64,000 nucleotides of DNA from Pseudocercospora fijiensis CIRAD86 (Eukaryota > Ascomycota > Dothideomycetes > Mycosphaerellales > Mycosphaerellaceae): contig NW_006921532.1 of assembly GCF_000340215.1 (NCBI RefSeq), forward strand, positions 4,477,126 through 4,541,125. The letters run 5' to 3'. The first letter of the stretch is position 1, and every line of letters begins with the position of its first letter. Positions 41,134 through 52,200 of this stretch are shown in pieces. The notes beneath the pieces were generated by a model that was given only the letters and a program-made list of their open reading frames with translations, had not been told where the DNA came from and made no database searches. A program made the position numbers and the translations under genes.

Positions 41134-44100
41134 CTACCGTGGCGGAGTTCCAGAGCGCACTCTTGCTGCACCCTCGTCGACAGCCTTATTACCGACGCCG
41201 AAGCCATAACTTGGTCGTGTTTTCCGCCCTCGTCGATCACCGAATTGCTCGTCGAACTTTTTGATGGCAGTCAATGAATCCATATCTTCGCTAATCGATG
41301 CAGAAATCTCCTTGATCGCCTTCTCAAAATGTCGACCGGACAACACACGCTTCTCTGGAAGCTTGAATTCTTTGTCATCCTTCTTGCTCTGCGCCAGGTC
41401 GTTTTCTTCGCCGACGCAAGCAAGCGCCGCCGAGACGCAGAGGTTCTTCAGATCCGATCCAGAGTAAAGGGGTGTATCGCCTGCGAGCTTTGCCAGGTCC
41501 ACGCTCTCATCCAATGTCTCGTCGTTCAGGTGTATTTTGAGAATCGACTCCCTGTCCTTCGCGACTGGAAGATCAACAAGAAGTCTTCGAGGAAGGCGTC
41601 GTAAGACTGCATCGTCCAAATCAAACGGCCGATTGCTAGCAACCATGACGAAGACATTGTGCATCTCCATGCCATCCCATTCTCTCAAGAACTGGTTGAT
41701 GATTTCTCGGTGAGTATTCCTATTGCCAGCATTACTGCGACTGCCGAAGATAGCATCCGCTTCATCCAAGAACAGGATGCAAGGAGTCAGTTTCTTCGCA
41801 AGACTGAAAACCGCGCGGACCATTTTCTCTCCCTCGCCCACGTACTTTTCGTAGATCTGCGCCCCGCTTATCTCCAAGACTGTCGCGCCGGACTCCTTAG
41901 CGACCGCTTTAGCAAGTAGCGTTTTGCCAGTTCCAGGTGGCCCATAGAGCAGCAGACCAGGCAAACGATCTGCAGCTAGAATGCCATACTTGAAAGCGTC
42001 AGGCCGCTGTAATGACAGCGATGTCAACATCTTAAGGGCGTCGATAGTCTCCGGAGGAGCGTGGACTTGGTCGAACCCAGTCTTGATGTTCTGCGGATCA
42101 ATAACACTTGGAAACAGTCGCGTCTCATGGCTGTTGCTGCTCTGCTTGAGCTTATCTAAACGAGACTGTCCTCCTTCGACCGAGTTTGGATCTCCCTCTG
42201 GTACCCCGTTGAGATCTGAAGACAACTGGAACCTGGCCATTCGTCGCATGTTCTTGTTATCGAAGGAGTCGCTTGCAGTCTTGGCTGCCTGCCATTCGAT
42301 GTGAGATGCCAGTGCTATATGGCTAGCGTTCACAGAGCTCGACAATGCGTGGGATTGGGCAAGACCGATGGCAGTCAATACCAACGCTTGTACTCTGTCG
42401 AATGATAGTGGTTCCCGGTCTAGATCATATCCGCCCAATACCAGCAGCCGTTGAGCAGATTCAGAGTATGGATCGAAATCGCTTCCAGGCTGCAAAGTCT
42501 CGAGCATTCTACGGATATGCCTCAAGTTCATTTCTAGAAAGCGAGGATTCTTCGGTCCAGCCGCCCATGTTTCATCTGTGCTCGACTTGTAAAGCGCTTG
42601 ATCCTCCTTGGACAGTTCGAACACAGCGGGAACGCGCACCTCTCGAAAATCATTCAGACCTGGGGTATGTGATATGAATGGGAACCCTTCAGCAGATGAG
42701 GTTCCTACAAGCACAACTTCTGATCCAGCCCGCCGCCGCTTTTGTGTAATACTTACCAGACAGCGGATGATGGCTTCTCCTAGTCGATTATGGCAGATCT
42801 CTCGCAGATTGCGTATGTGAATGATAGTCTTCGGTGGCCCCGAGCCTGCAGGAGCCTCTGCGCTGTAGCAATGTTCTGATGGTTCAAGCTTAACCCCAGA
42901 TAGGCCCTTTCCAGTCTCATCACTAGAGGCGTGAACGTGCGCAGCCAGCAATCCAGACACATCTGGCAGCCAGCTGCCAGTATCCGATCGCCACATGCGC
43001 CACATTGCATTGTCGGACTGAGCATATGGACCGGCCGTGCGCGAGCCCAAGCGTCGCAAAGTCTCGTTACTCTGGGTGTGGGGAGCTCGTCGTTTCAGGG
43101 CAGGAGCATCAAGCAAGTCATCCAGCAATGCAGACAGCTTCGCGTCGTCGTACTTAGGTTCATCGGATGAAGGCATTGCTGTGAAGTGCTCTCGATGCAT
43201 TGCTGATCTCTCCATTGGGACATTGATGTCCACTTCGAGTCGTGCTGGCGATTTCCGGACTCCAGTCGCAGCGTCCATCAACCTTCTCTGTAGACTGCTT
43301 AGACTAGTAAAGCCTAGTGCATCCACCTTCGTCCATCTGCCGCCCCAACCGCCCTGCGAATCGTTCATCTCATCTTCGTCTGCTTCGTCCTCCTCCAGAT
43401 CATCCTCTCCCTCGTCCTCAGCGATGCGATCTGGACGACCAGATGATGGCGCAAACTTATTACAGAAGACATCGTAGGCCAGGTTGGAAAACGAGCCTGG
43501 CGTATCTGACCCCCTTCCCACATAGTCTGCTGTAAGCTCTGCAAGGTCATTGGCATCCAGGCGGATTATGTCTGATCCGGTGATAGCAGCAAGGTCTTCC
43601 ACAAGGTCGTCCAGATGGGAGTCCGACCCGGAATCACGGCAGTGGAGTGTTAAATCAACCCTCGAAGCTGCTTGCGAAGAATGTTGAGGTACGTCTTTGG
43701 CCGTTGCAAAGGCTGCTCGGATGCCCATCTCTGCCTGCAGTATCGCCCACCGGAGTAGGGCGTGTGGGTTCACGTCTTTGTAGGCTTCGTCAGAGGGAGG
43801 TGTCTTGATAGGTTGATGCCGAGTATTCGAGCTTGTTTGATCAGGTGTGCCATTGCCATCACCCCGATGACTGTCGAAGAAGCTCTGCTCTGATAACTTT
43901 TGCTGCGCCAACTCCCCATCATTGGCCTCCCCGCCACTGGAAGTCCGCCCTTTTAGGTCTGGCACTGGCCACGCTTCATAATATGGCAATGTGAACAAGA
44001 CATGGCCGGTGGCATTGTCAGCGCACTTCAGTACTTGGGCGGATTCAGCCTGCCGATCTGATTTTGCCCGTTCGACGTGCAGCTTTACATTATGAGTCAA

Positions 44101-44460
44101 AAACCACTCAGGTATCGGCGGCGGTTTTGGAACAGTTGGTGTCAGGGCCTCGCGCCGTCTCTGTCTCTTTGTCAATCCAGTTCGTTGCTTCTGTTCATCC
44201 TCAGCTATTTTCGCCTCGGATTGTGCGCCCTGCTTCGTATCGCTTTGCGCGACATCCCCGCGTGGTCTCTGCCCTTCTTCACGAAACTGAAAAGGCGTAT
44301 GCTGCTCTGGCGGTAGGGTCGGGGGTCGATTGTCGCTTTGGTAGAGTACACTCTTGCTGAAACTTCGAATATGCTGCTGCGCGCATCTGGGATGGTTCGA
44401 CCGTGATTGAGAGCGGCTTCTGTTGGCCAAGCGTACGCTCTGCCGGACTATTGGGCGCAT
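41134..44460 (-). CDS. Large AAA ATPase with mitochondrial-type N-terminus (Msp1/ATAD1-related ATPase domain)
   Basis: A single exon; 1108 residues from the Met at 44460, which starts an Arg/Ser-rich presequence (MRPIVRQSVRLANRSRSQSR). The frame stays open 43 codons upstream (to 44589), but that part is not presequence-like. The single AAA module lies near the C-terminus (about 800-1060): Walker A GPPGTGKT near 840, Walker B CILFLDEADAIFG, NRNTHREIINQFLREWDGM, second region of homology FDLDDAVLRRLPRR. The ATPase core is closest by eye to the Msp1/spastin class that pulls proteins from membranes. The ~750-residue N-terminal part has no domain I recognise, apart from an acidic stretch near 380-400 (DLEEDEADEDEMND). 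Its job is unknown; substrate recognition for mitochondrial protein quality control is inference. Confidence 0.82.
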   Translation of the reverse strand: MRPIVRQSVRLANRSRSQSRSNHPRCAQQHIRSFSKSVLYQSDNRPPTLPPEQHTPFQFREEGQRPRGDVAQSDTKQGAQSEAKIAEDEQKQRTGLTKRQRRREALTPTVPKPPPIPEWFLTHNVKLHVERAKSDRQAESAQVLKCADNATGHVLFTLPYYEAWPVPDLKGRTSSGGEANDGELAQQKLSEQSFFDSHRGDGNGTPDQTSSNTRHQPIKTPPSDEAYKDVNPHALLRWAILQAEMGIRAAFATAKDVPQHSSQAASRVDLTLHCRDSGSDSHLDDLVEDLAAITGSDIIRLDANDLAELTADYVGRGSDTPGSFSNLAYDVFCNKFAPSSGRPDRIAEDEGEDDLEEDEADEDEMNDSQGGWGGRWTKVDALGFTSLSSLQRRLMDAATGVRKSPARLEVDINVPMERSAMHREHFTAMPSSDEPKYDDAKLSALLDDLLDAPALKRRAPHTQSNETLRRLGSRTAGPYAQSDNAMWRMWRSDTGSWLPDVSGLLAAHVHASSDETGKGLSGVKLEPSEHCYSAEAPAGSGPPKTIIHIRNLREICHNRLGEAIIRCLVSITQKRRRAGSEVVLVGTSSAEGFPFISHTPGLNDFREVRVPAVFELSKEDQALYKSSTDETWAAGPKNPRFLEMNLRHIRRMLETLQPGSDFDPYSESAQRLLVLGGYDLDREPLSFDRVQALVLTAIGLAQSHALSSSVNASHIALASHIEWQAAKTASDSFDNKNMRRMARFQLSSDLNGVPEGDPNSVEGGQSRLDKLKQSSNSHETRLFPSVIDPQNIKTGFDQVHAPPETIDALKMLTSLSLQRPDAFKYGILAADRLPGLLLYGPPGTGKTLLAKAVAKESGATVLEISGAQIYEKYVGEGEKMVRAVFSLAKKLTPCILFLDEADAIFGSRSNAGNRNTHREIINQFLREWDGMEMHNVFVMVASNRPFDLDDAVLRRLPRRLLVDLPVAKDRESILKIHLNDETLDESVDLAKLAGDTPLYSGSDLKNLCVSAALACVGEENDLAQSKKDDKEFKLPEKRVLSGRHFEKAIKEISASISEDMDSLTAIKKFDEQFGDRRGRKTRPSYGFGVGNKAVDEGAARVRSGTPPR

Positions 44461-45092
44461 TCGCGGAGCCGAGTGTAAAGACGGTGGTCGCAATGTGTGC
44501 AGCCGTTGGGAGACAAGGTCCTCGGTCAAGTTCTGCGAAAGCTGGCTGATTGTCCACGTCCACTGTTCCACACCAGCCACACAGCCCACAGGGCGCGAGT
44601 CAACTTACCTGCACAGATCTCTTTAATTCAGAGCGACGACATCTCAGTGACATCGCGAATGCTTCGGTCTCTGAACTCATCCCAGATCGATGGAACTTCC
44701 AAGGAGCAGGAGACAGACATGAGTTCAACTATCTCCCGATCGTGTCTTCCTGCTAACCATACATTTCCGTCGGGTTCAAAGAACGCCTATCGTGCCATGA
44801 CGAGATACGAGCGAATGAACAGCAACAATGGAAGGCGGAGTCAAAGTACGATCTTTTCAACTGTCTGATTATTTCTCGCAAGGTCGAGCTACTCGTAAGA
44901 CATTACTTGATATCTGGTATCGCTGAACGTTACAGAAAGAAAGTGATCATCATAATCCACGCTTGAGTCACTCTGCTCTCCTGGCTCTCATCCAGGTCGC
45001 ATGGGTATCTCCTGTTTGAGTGTTTTTGTACAATGGTCAGTTGCCTGTTGGGTCGTGTTGCGCGTGATTTCTATCCAACCCAGCCTTGACAA
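44461..45092. other. Intergenic, 632 bp
   Basis: Upstream of the AAA gene and downstream of the MARVEL-like gene. I see no gene or repeat. Confidence 0.45.
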
Positions 45093-46092
45093 CTAATAAT
45101 TGGTAGAGGTCGTAGTGTGCGTAGTAGTCGTTGTATCATATCCATATGGGTTCGTAGCGCCCGTGCCGGTAGGAGCAGTATAGTATCCAGTGTGTGCAGC
45201 TGCTGGTTGAGGAGCGTAGGTGGTTGGCTCAACTTTATCGTGACCAAGTCCAGCGTTGTTACCGACGGTGGTACCCGTCTCGTACGAAGTACGATTGTTT
45301 GTGCCAGCGCCGATACCACCTGCCATCTCAGCATCTCTCGTCGCATTCTTCGGTTTTCGCTGCCAGAACTTGCGCTTGCCGTAGCCCGAGCTGTAATTGT
45401 TTGCTAATGGAGTAGTTCGAAGGTCAGCAAGTGTCTGAACTTTTAGGATGCTTTGGTGTGAACGTACATGGTCCTGGTCCGAATCGCTTCTCTTTCTTGT
45501 GGTGTCTGACGAGAGCGACTTGCATCACGGCAGTAAGCAAGAAGACGAAGACGCCGATGATCGATACCGCAAAGACAGCCGTGTTCAGTCTGCAAGCAGT
45601 GTGAGGAGATACTTGGTATGTGGTGTTGTCTCCTGAACCAAATCCAAAGTTGCCTCCGAAACCAGAAGAATCCTGGCTCGATGAGCCGATTCCGAGAGGT
45701 GTGTTGACTATGCCTTTGCAGCTAGAAGCACCGTGTCTTGTCATGATGGCAATGGCTATCATGGCGCCAACAAAGCAGAGATCGAGCACCTAAGCCAGTG
45801 TCAGTATGTGGAACGACGTACAGCTGCCGGCGAGACGTACAATAGCCAAGAAAGCGAAGGCAGAGATTCCTCCGAGGCAGCATGTAAGAACGACTGCGAA
45901 TATGGTGTACAGGACTGCGGCGCCAGCGAGCCCAGTGACCGCTTTCTCCCATCGCGGAATATGCGCATCTCTGTCGGCGAGGACGGCGAGGAAGTAGCTG
46001 TAGATGCCGAGCGCAACAGCACTGCATCCAAAGGCCAATGCGTACAGAAGCGTCTGAAAGAGACGCAACGCGCCTCCTTTGATAATACCCAT
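45093..46092 (-). CDS. MARVEL-like four-helix membrane protein
   Basis: Three exons, complement(45841..46092, 45468..45789, 45093..45403), with introns of 51 and 64 bp, give 294 residues. Hydrophobic helices lie at about 10-33, 47-71, 76-100 and 143-165, and the loop between helices 3 and 4 is Gly/Ser-rich with two cysteines. This is the MARVEL-type arrangement found in many fungal cell-cortex proteins. The last exon is wholly soluble: a basic KRKFWQRKPK stretch, then a Thr/Tyr/Gly-rich low-complexity tail ending TTTSTNY. The start at MGIIKGG fits the first helix; the frame is open eight codons further to 46116. Function unknown; a role in membrane domains or secretion is inferred from the fold class only. 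Confidence 0.8.
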
Positions 46093-47068
46093 GGTTGTTT
46101 GGTGTCGACGAGTCAAGTCTTGTGTTCGTTTGGCAAGAAGGTCGGGAAGAGGGTTCGTCGCAGGAGTGGCTCGAGTGATGTCGGAGATCTATGTACTGCC
46201 TTTGTGTTGACACCACTCAGCCACAATAGAGCTACGTCACTCGAAGTATGTGTGCAGCAATTTGCAGCTAAGCAATGCAAGTGCAAAAGCTAGTGCGTGT
46301 TCCTGGTTTACCGCAAGATCGGGAAGGCATGATTCGCCCTTGCCTCCTCCGAGGACATCACGCATCAGCCACAGAGACCGCCACATGCTGCTCCAACCTG
46401 GAGAGTTTTTGGACAGCACACTTGGTGATTGCTGGCGGGTCACGAGGCGCAGCCGATCTGAATTTCGCGATGTTGAGAGGCATCGCGACGTCTGCTTTCG
46501 GTTAGAAGCATAAAGCTTGTTCCCTTTTCGTGGCTTGTGACGTTTCGCCATTGGCATTTGTCGTCATTCCTGCTCGACAATCCTGGCACGATTCACAGCG
46601 CAAGGCGAGGCAAGGCAACTTGACGACTGAACCAATGGACAACTGGAGTAGCGGACACACTGCCTGCAAAAGTGAGCCTGATATGAGCTGACACCAGACT
46701 CTCCTAGCCTAGGCACGTGAACCATGGCCCGAGCACATGATGGCTGACGGAGACAAATTGTTACGCATCTTCAACTTGGGTTGAATGAAGAACTGAATTC
46801 TGCAGACGTGGCGACTCAACTATCCATTCTGCGGAAACAACACACTGCACGCGAACGAGAAGGAGTCTGCAACTACAAAACAACCGCCTCAATCAGAAGA
46901 AGAAATGTCACACGACGGCCGAAATCTGTTCAACTGGAATGGGCACTAGCATTGCAATCTCTCATGTGGACTTTAATGTCATGACCTTGATGGAGTTTCA
47001 CTACTACAGCAGAGACGCAGAGGATGCTACTGGCCTTGCCATGTCTCTTCCAGCCACGTCCTCCCTTC
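46093..47068. other. Intergenic, 976 bp
   Basis: Upstream of the MARVEL-like gene and downstream of the first dehydrogenase. No gene or repeat recognised. Confidence 0.45.
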
Positions 47069-48461
47069 TTAGATTTCACCACTCCCCTTCACTAATATCT
47101 TTACTTGTCGGTCTTTATCATTGATCAATGTCTTAAAGCCTTCCTCGACCACGTCTCTCATTTCTATTCTCTTGGTAATCATTTTCTTACACATGTCAAG
47201 CCGCCCATCCGAAATGGCATCTATGACCTCCTGGAAGTCACTCTTAACATATGTTGCGACTCCGAGGTATCTTCGCTCCTTGAAGACAAGGTCATTTGGC
47301 CAAAGTGTACATCTTTTCTCCCAGATCGCGATATTGACGTGGGTGCCGCGGGCCTTGAGCGAGTTCACGGCTTGGTCGAGACCTGGTTGCACACCAGCCG
47401 CATCGAAAGTAACGTCGACGCCACGATTATTTGTCAACTTGAGACATTCGGCAACGATATCATCCTAGAACAATGAACAGGCGTCAGCAAAGTTGCACGC
47501 TCTTGGAAACCATCAGCCCATAGCTGAACACAGACCTTGGTCGGGTCTAGAACCACGTGGGCGCCGAGATCTTTTGCAAACTGCTTTCGCATTCCGGACA
47601 CTTCAGACACAATGCTACGCACAGCGAAAGATACAGTGGTCAGCAGTTCGCCTCAAACACAGGGATTGCACGTCAATCTCACATCTGTGGACATCCGCGA
47701 GCGCGTAAGGCTTGAACGACGGATAACCCGATCGGACCTCCCCCAAGGATCAAGGCTGTATCTGTTCGCTTGAAGGGACTCGAATTCACAGCATGCCAGC
47801 CAACTGCGAGTGGCTCTACGAGCGCTGCCACGTCTAGGCCGACATTGTCCGGGCAGTTGTAAAGTGTATACTCCGGAACCTGGGTCAGTGATAAGCAGAG
47901 GTGCTTGTGTCGCCACGCGTATGTCGTACCACCAAATGCTCTGAAAGGCCTCCCCCCCAACCGCTCAGGCCGACAAAGCCGTTCTTCCAACAGCAATTGA
48001 CAAGCCCGTCTTGACATGCGCCACAGTCGCCGTCGTAGATAATGGGCGCCACTACAACTCGGCCGCCAACCTTGAATCGGTCGGAAACACCTTCTCCAAC
48101 CTCTTCAATCACTCCACTGAACTCGTGCCCGAACGTAAGCGGTACTGTCTCCCCGGTAATCGGATGTGGTTTGCTTTCTGGACACAACGAGGGCCCGCCG
48201 AGGTATTCGTGAAGGTCAGGACAACTGTTAGCTATTTGGTAGCTTGGGATAAGACGGATCATTACCTGAGCCGCAAATTCCACACCACGCCGGTTTGACC
48301 TTTACCTGACCAGGTCCACAAACCGGCTCTGGAATATCTTCAAACCGCAAATCCTCTTTACCATGAAAGCGCACCGCCTTCATCGACTTTACACTCTCCG
48401 ATGTGGGCTGGTTTTCTTTCGAATGTGGCAGGTTGCTGTCCTGGATAGTTTCGTGGGCCAT
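47069..48461 (-). CDS. Zinc medium-chain dehydrogenase, 2,3-butanediol/sorbitol dehydrogenase type, with an abnormal splice site
   Basis: Predicted exons are complement(48266..48461, 47930..48216, 47683..47879, 47536..47614, 47069..47464), 384 residues, all in phase. Family marks: CGICGS with the first zinc Cys, DLHEYLGG, GHEFSG, the four-Cys structural zinc loop GDCGACQDGLVNCC, GFVGLSGWGGGLSEH, ALVEPLAVGWH, and the NAD(H) fold LGGGPIGL. It should oxidise or reduce a secondary alcohol or polyol such as butanediol. Introns 2 to 4 (50, 68 and 71 bp) are ordinary GT-AG. Intron 1 (48217..48265, 49 bp) has a good GTAATG donor and CTAAC branch site, but the position where family conservation demands the acceptor reads CCTG, not AG. 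The nearest real AGs give a frameshift or a 34 bp intron. The gene may be poorly spliced or dead. The start could also be Met-27 (MKAVRFHG). Confidence 0.78.
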
Positions 48462-49286
48462 ATTGATGCTTGAGCAGCTGGGATGTGGAAATGTAGGAAG
48501 CCGGGCAAGCAGGGCATCGAGGACCTCGACACGTCTTAACTGATCAACACCTGCTACTTACGGAACTATGTTGACGGCATCCACGGCATGCCGTATGGAG
48601 GCATGCGATCACAAGAGCCTCCTCTTAAGCTCATTATTCCAGGGTCGCGAGCACGCGGGGCAACAGTGAAAGGAGTGAGGGGTTGCCGCCATGCTCGTTG
48701 CCGTGAAGACTGATCTTGGCATCGGGATGAATTGGGGTCCACTCCAGGAGGATCTCTTAGGGATTTCTGCCTGCTTCCCTGGGCCGATTGTGGAGGCAGT
48801 CAACGGAGAAGAAGCAGGTGCAAGCGGCCGGAGTGAATGGAGAGGCCGTATTGAGCGAAATCAAACACGACGCGTGGAAGCGCCCCGCAGCGCGCCCGCC
48901 GCCCAGACAGACGTGTTCGGCCGGAGATCGTCCGGATGGCGAAATGTGATTCCACAGAACAAGAGTGCAGCTTCCAGGCGGACGAAGATGAAAAAATGCC
49001 GTGGACAATGTCGACGGCTGGGGCCTTTGAAAAATGCGGCAAGGCTGGCAATGCGTGCTTCGCGGCGACGTTGAGTTCGAAGAGAATCAAAGACGCATGG
49101 TGCCGTTTCGTTGACGGGGGATGACCTCACCCCCATTGAGAGCTCTGAGATTCTCCGAGAGCGCACAAGCAAGGCACGGCCACTTTATAAGGACCAGCAT
49201 TCTGCGCGACTCGCGCCTGCGTCTGTTGAGCATTTCTCGTCTATCCACACCAACCACGCAGGGCTTCTTTCCCACAATCTGCCAAG
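48462..49286. promoter_or_regulatory. Divergent promoter region between two dehydrogenases
   Basis: 825 bp between start codons. No gene is recognised; the open frames are accidental. I did not identify a convincing paired CGG site for the Zn2Cys6 regulator nearby. Confidence 0.4.
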
Positions 49287-50674
49287 ATGCCTTATCCAGA
49301 CACCGCCGAGGGCTTCATGATCGAAGATCAGAAGAAGTGGACCGACTTCAAGAAGCAAGAGTTCAAGCTCAAGCCATTCGAGGACCGTGACATCGACATC
49401 GCGATTGAATGCTGTGGTGTATGCGGGTAGGCATAGAACAACACCTCTCCCCCGGGGGCTCCTGCTGACATTCACGTCCTTCTCTTCTAGGTCGGATGTG
49501 CACAAAATCAATGGCGGCTGGGGGTAAGGAAGTCCTGGCTTCGCGGCGTCCCATGTCTGAGATGGCTGCTAACCTTCGTGCCATCACTCCAGAGACTGTC
49601 CGCTCCCCATTTGCGTCGGTCATGAGGTTGTTGGAAAAGCTATCAAGGTTGGAAAGGATGTCAAAACAATCAAAATCGGAGATCGCGTCGGTGTTGGAGC
49701 TCAGATACAGGCGGATCTGACCTGCACAAACTGCAAAGCAGACCAGGAGAACTATTGTCCCAATATGATCGACACGTACGGTGCGTGGCTAACTCGGATA
49801 ATCAAAGTGCGTGCTGGTCTGATTGAAACGCAGGTTCTCAATACAGCGACGGCACCATCTCTCAAGGCGGCTACTCCTCACACATCCGTGCACATGAATA
49901 CTTCACATTCAAAATTCCGGACAACATTGAAAGCGCGATAGCAGCACCCATGCTTTGTGCAGGCCTCACAGTTTACTCGCCTCTCGTACGCTTGGGAGCT
50001 GGTCCGGGCAAGAAGGTTGCAATCGTGGGTATTGGAGGTGAGTTGCCCAGAGGGTATTCTTATCTTCATCCGCGCCTCTGCTAATGCCATCATCCTTTGA
50101 CAGGTCTCGGACATTTCGCTGTGTTGTTCGCTCGTGCTCTCGGCGCCGAAGTCTACGTGCTATCACATAGTCCAAACAAGAAGGTATTGAGCTGCCGTGG
50201 TAGGGAGCAACGACAAGCCCTGACTGCTTCTAGGACGATGCACTGAAGATGGGTGCTAAACATTTCATCGACACCAACCAGAAAGACTGGCACAAGGACT
50301 ATGCCTTCACCTTCGACTTCATTCTCAACTGTGCCGATGCAACTCACAAGTTCAACCTGAAAGACTACTTCAGTACACTCAAAGTCATGGGTCGCTTCCA
50401 CACTGTCGGCTTCGGAGATCACCCATTACCGACTTTGATGGCCCAGGATTTCGCTGGTTCCGGATGTTACTTCGGCGCATCTCACATCGGAAACCGCCCT
50501 GAAATGCTTGCTATGTTCGATCTTGCTTCGAAGCAGAGCATCAAGTCGTGGATTCAGACAGTCCCAATCAGCGAGGCAGGATGCAAGGAGGCCGTGACCG
50601 CGGTATCTGAGAACAAGGTGAGGTACCGCTACGTTCTGACGGACTACGACAAGGTCTTTGGCAAGCGAGACTAG
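49287..50674 (+). CDS. NADP-dependent zinc alcohol dehydrogenase, cinnamyl-alcohol (ADH6/ADH7) type
   Basis: Six exons, 49287..49426, 49491..49523, 49593..49780, 49834..50037, 50104..50183 and 50234..50674, with five introns of 50-69 bp, give 361 residues, normal for the family. Marks: [18 protein letters not shown] (catalytic zinc Cys), [39 protein letters not shown] (structural zinc cysteines), [14 protein letters not shown], and the nucleotide fold VGIGGLGHFAV. Members reduce or oxidise aromatic and medium-chain aldehydes or alcohols with NADP(H), often for detoxification. Every splice site is GT-AG and in phase, so this copy looks functional, unlike its two neighbours. It is divergent from the butanediol-type gene and convergent with the damaged ADH gene (stops 180 bp apart). 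Confidence 0.93.
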
Positions 50675-50853
50675 ATTGTCGCTTCAGCAGGATACGAAAT
50701 TGCTCACACAGAGTGTTTATGAGGCACATACATCAAATGTATACAATGCACCAAATATCAACACCTTGATAACGGCACTGTTCCCACCACTCGCAGTGCT
50801 CGTTTCCAGCCGCAGCTTTCATTCGTCAACCGCTCAGATATTGGCACATCGCT

Positions 50854-52200
50854 CTACTGTAAATCAAGTACGACCCGACCTTTCAGTTCGCCCTTGTCCA
50901 TTTCCTCAAATATCGCCGTTAGTTCCTCCATCTTGGCAGTGCGGAAATGGGTCTTGACAAGTCCACGCTCCGCAAACTCGAGCGCCTCAATCGCGTCTCT
51001 ACGATCCCCCACGGCAACACCGATTATTTTTTGGGCCCTAGCAACCAAGAACTGAGGAAAAGCTGTGGCGATGGGCTTGAGTTCACCCTCAGGTAAACCG
51101 ACGCAGACACATGTACCGCCAAACCTGCAAGAGCGTGAGCTTTACAACGCCGGTATCAGGATCGAAGACCTACTTGAGCATGCCCATAGCGGAGGCATAA
51201 GCAGCGTTTGCTGCTGTGAGTACGAGAACAGCCTGAGCACCAAGGCCACCCGTAGCCTGCAAATCACACGGTCAGTCTAAGACAAGCTTGTGTCGGACTT
51301 TCATTTCCCAACCTTTTTCACTTCCTCTTCGGCGTTTCCTTGCGTGTGGTCAACGAAGACTTCCGCTCCGCATTCAGTTGCCAGCTCTTTCTTGCTCCCC
51401 GCATCAATGCCGATCACTCGCATTCCCATGCCTCGCGAAGCAATCTGTGTGGCGAGATGACCTAGACCACCACCTGCGCCAAGTAAGACGACCCAATCAC
51501 CAGCTTTGGCTCCAGATTTCCTCAGAGCGCTGTAGACTGTAACGCCAGCACACAGCATAGGAGCGGCAGCATCGCTTGGTAGAGATTCGGGGATAGGGGT
51601 AACATAGCTAGCAGGGCCTAGCACGTACTGCTGAAAAGTGCCTGTATAAAAACAAGCAAGCAAGGTCAGAACGGCGAGAAAGCCGAGAAATCTGAGCATA
51701 CTCACCAGGTGTGTAGTAGCCTGAGACTTTCTGTTTGGCCGGAGAGACAAGCTGGACAAGAATCACAAATTGCAGAGATCCTGGTCACAAATGTGTCAAT
51801 TGGCTGGAATTCACTACCTGGGTGCACGACTTCTCTTACCATTTAATGCCAACGCGACTGCCGACTTTGATCACACTTGTTTCGGTACCAGGGCCAAGTT
51901 TCACAACTTTGCCAATGCCCTCATGGCCTCCAACTTGACCTGGCTGAGTTGGGAAAGGGAGGCCAGCCCATCGATTTGTCTACTAGAAATTTAGCAAGCC
52001 ATTCGATCGTTTTTTTTTCCGTCTTTCGAGCCCACCATAACACCAAGATCCGAATGGCAGACGCCTGAATGCGTCAAGTTGATGAGAACCTCGCCTGGTC
52101 CAGGCTCTGGGGTGTCGAGCTCGACGACCTTGGTCGAGACCTTGCCAGGCTCATCGTAGATGACCGCCTTGTATTTCTTTGGAATGTCGACTGATGCCAT
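50854..52200 (-). pseudogene. Alcohol dehydrogenase (yeast ADH1-like) with internal deletion/frameshift
   Basis: Recognisable exons are complement(52036..52200, 51840..51979, 51706..51780, 51313..51641, 51174..51256, 50854..51124) with introns of 49-64 bp. The sum is 1063 bp, one more than a multiple of three. The break is in exon 3 at about 51731-51740. After ISAICDSCPACLSGQ the frame shifts by one, and the conserved KVSGYYTPG that should follow continues in another frame. Five to six codons normally lie between (a short segment with the fourth structural-zinc Cys), so a deletion of 3n+2 bases fits. Otherwise it is well kept: GVCHSD, GGHEG, GAGGGLGHLA, and the C-terminal GRVVLDLQ. Substrate would have been ethanol-type primary alcohols with NAD. 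A sequencing error is possible but unsupported by neighbouring genes. Confidence 0.82.
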
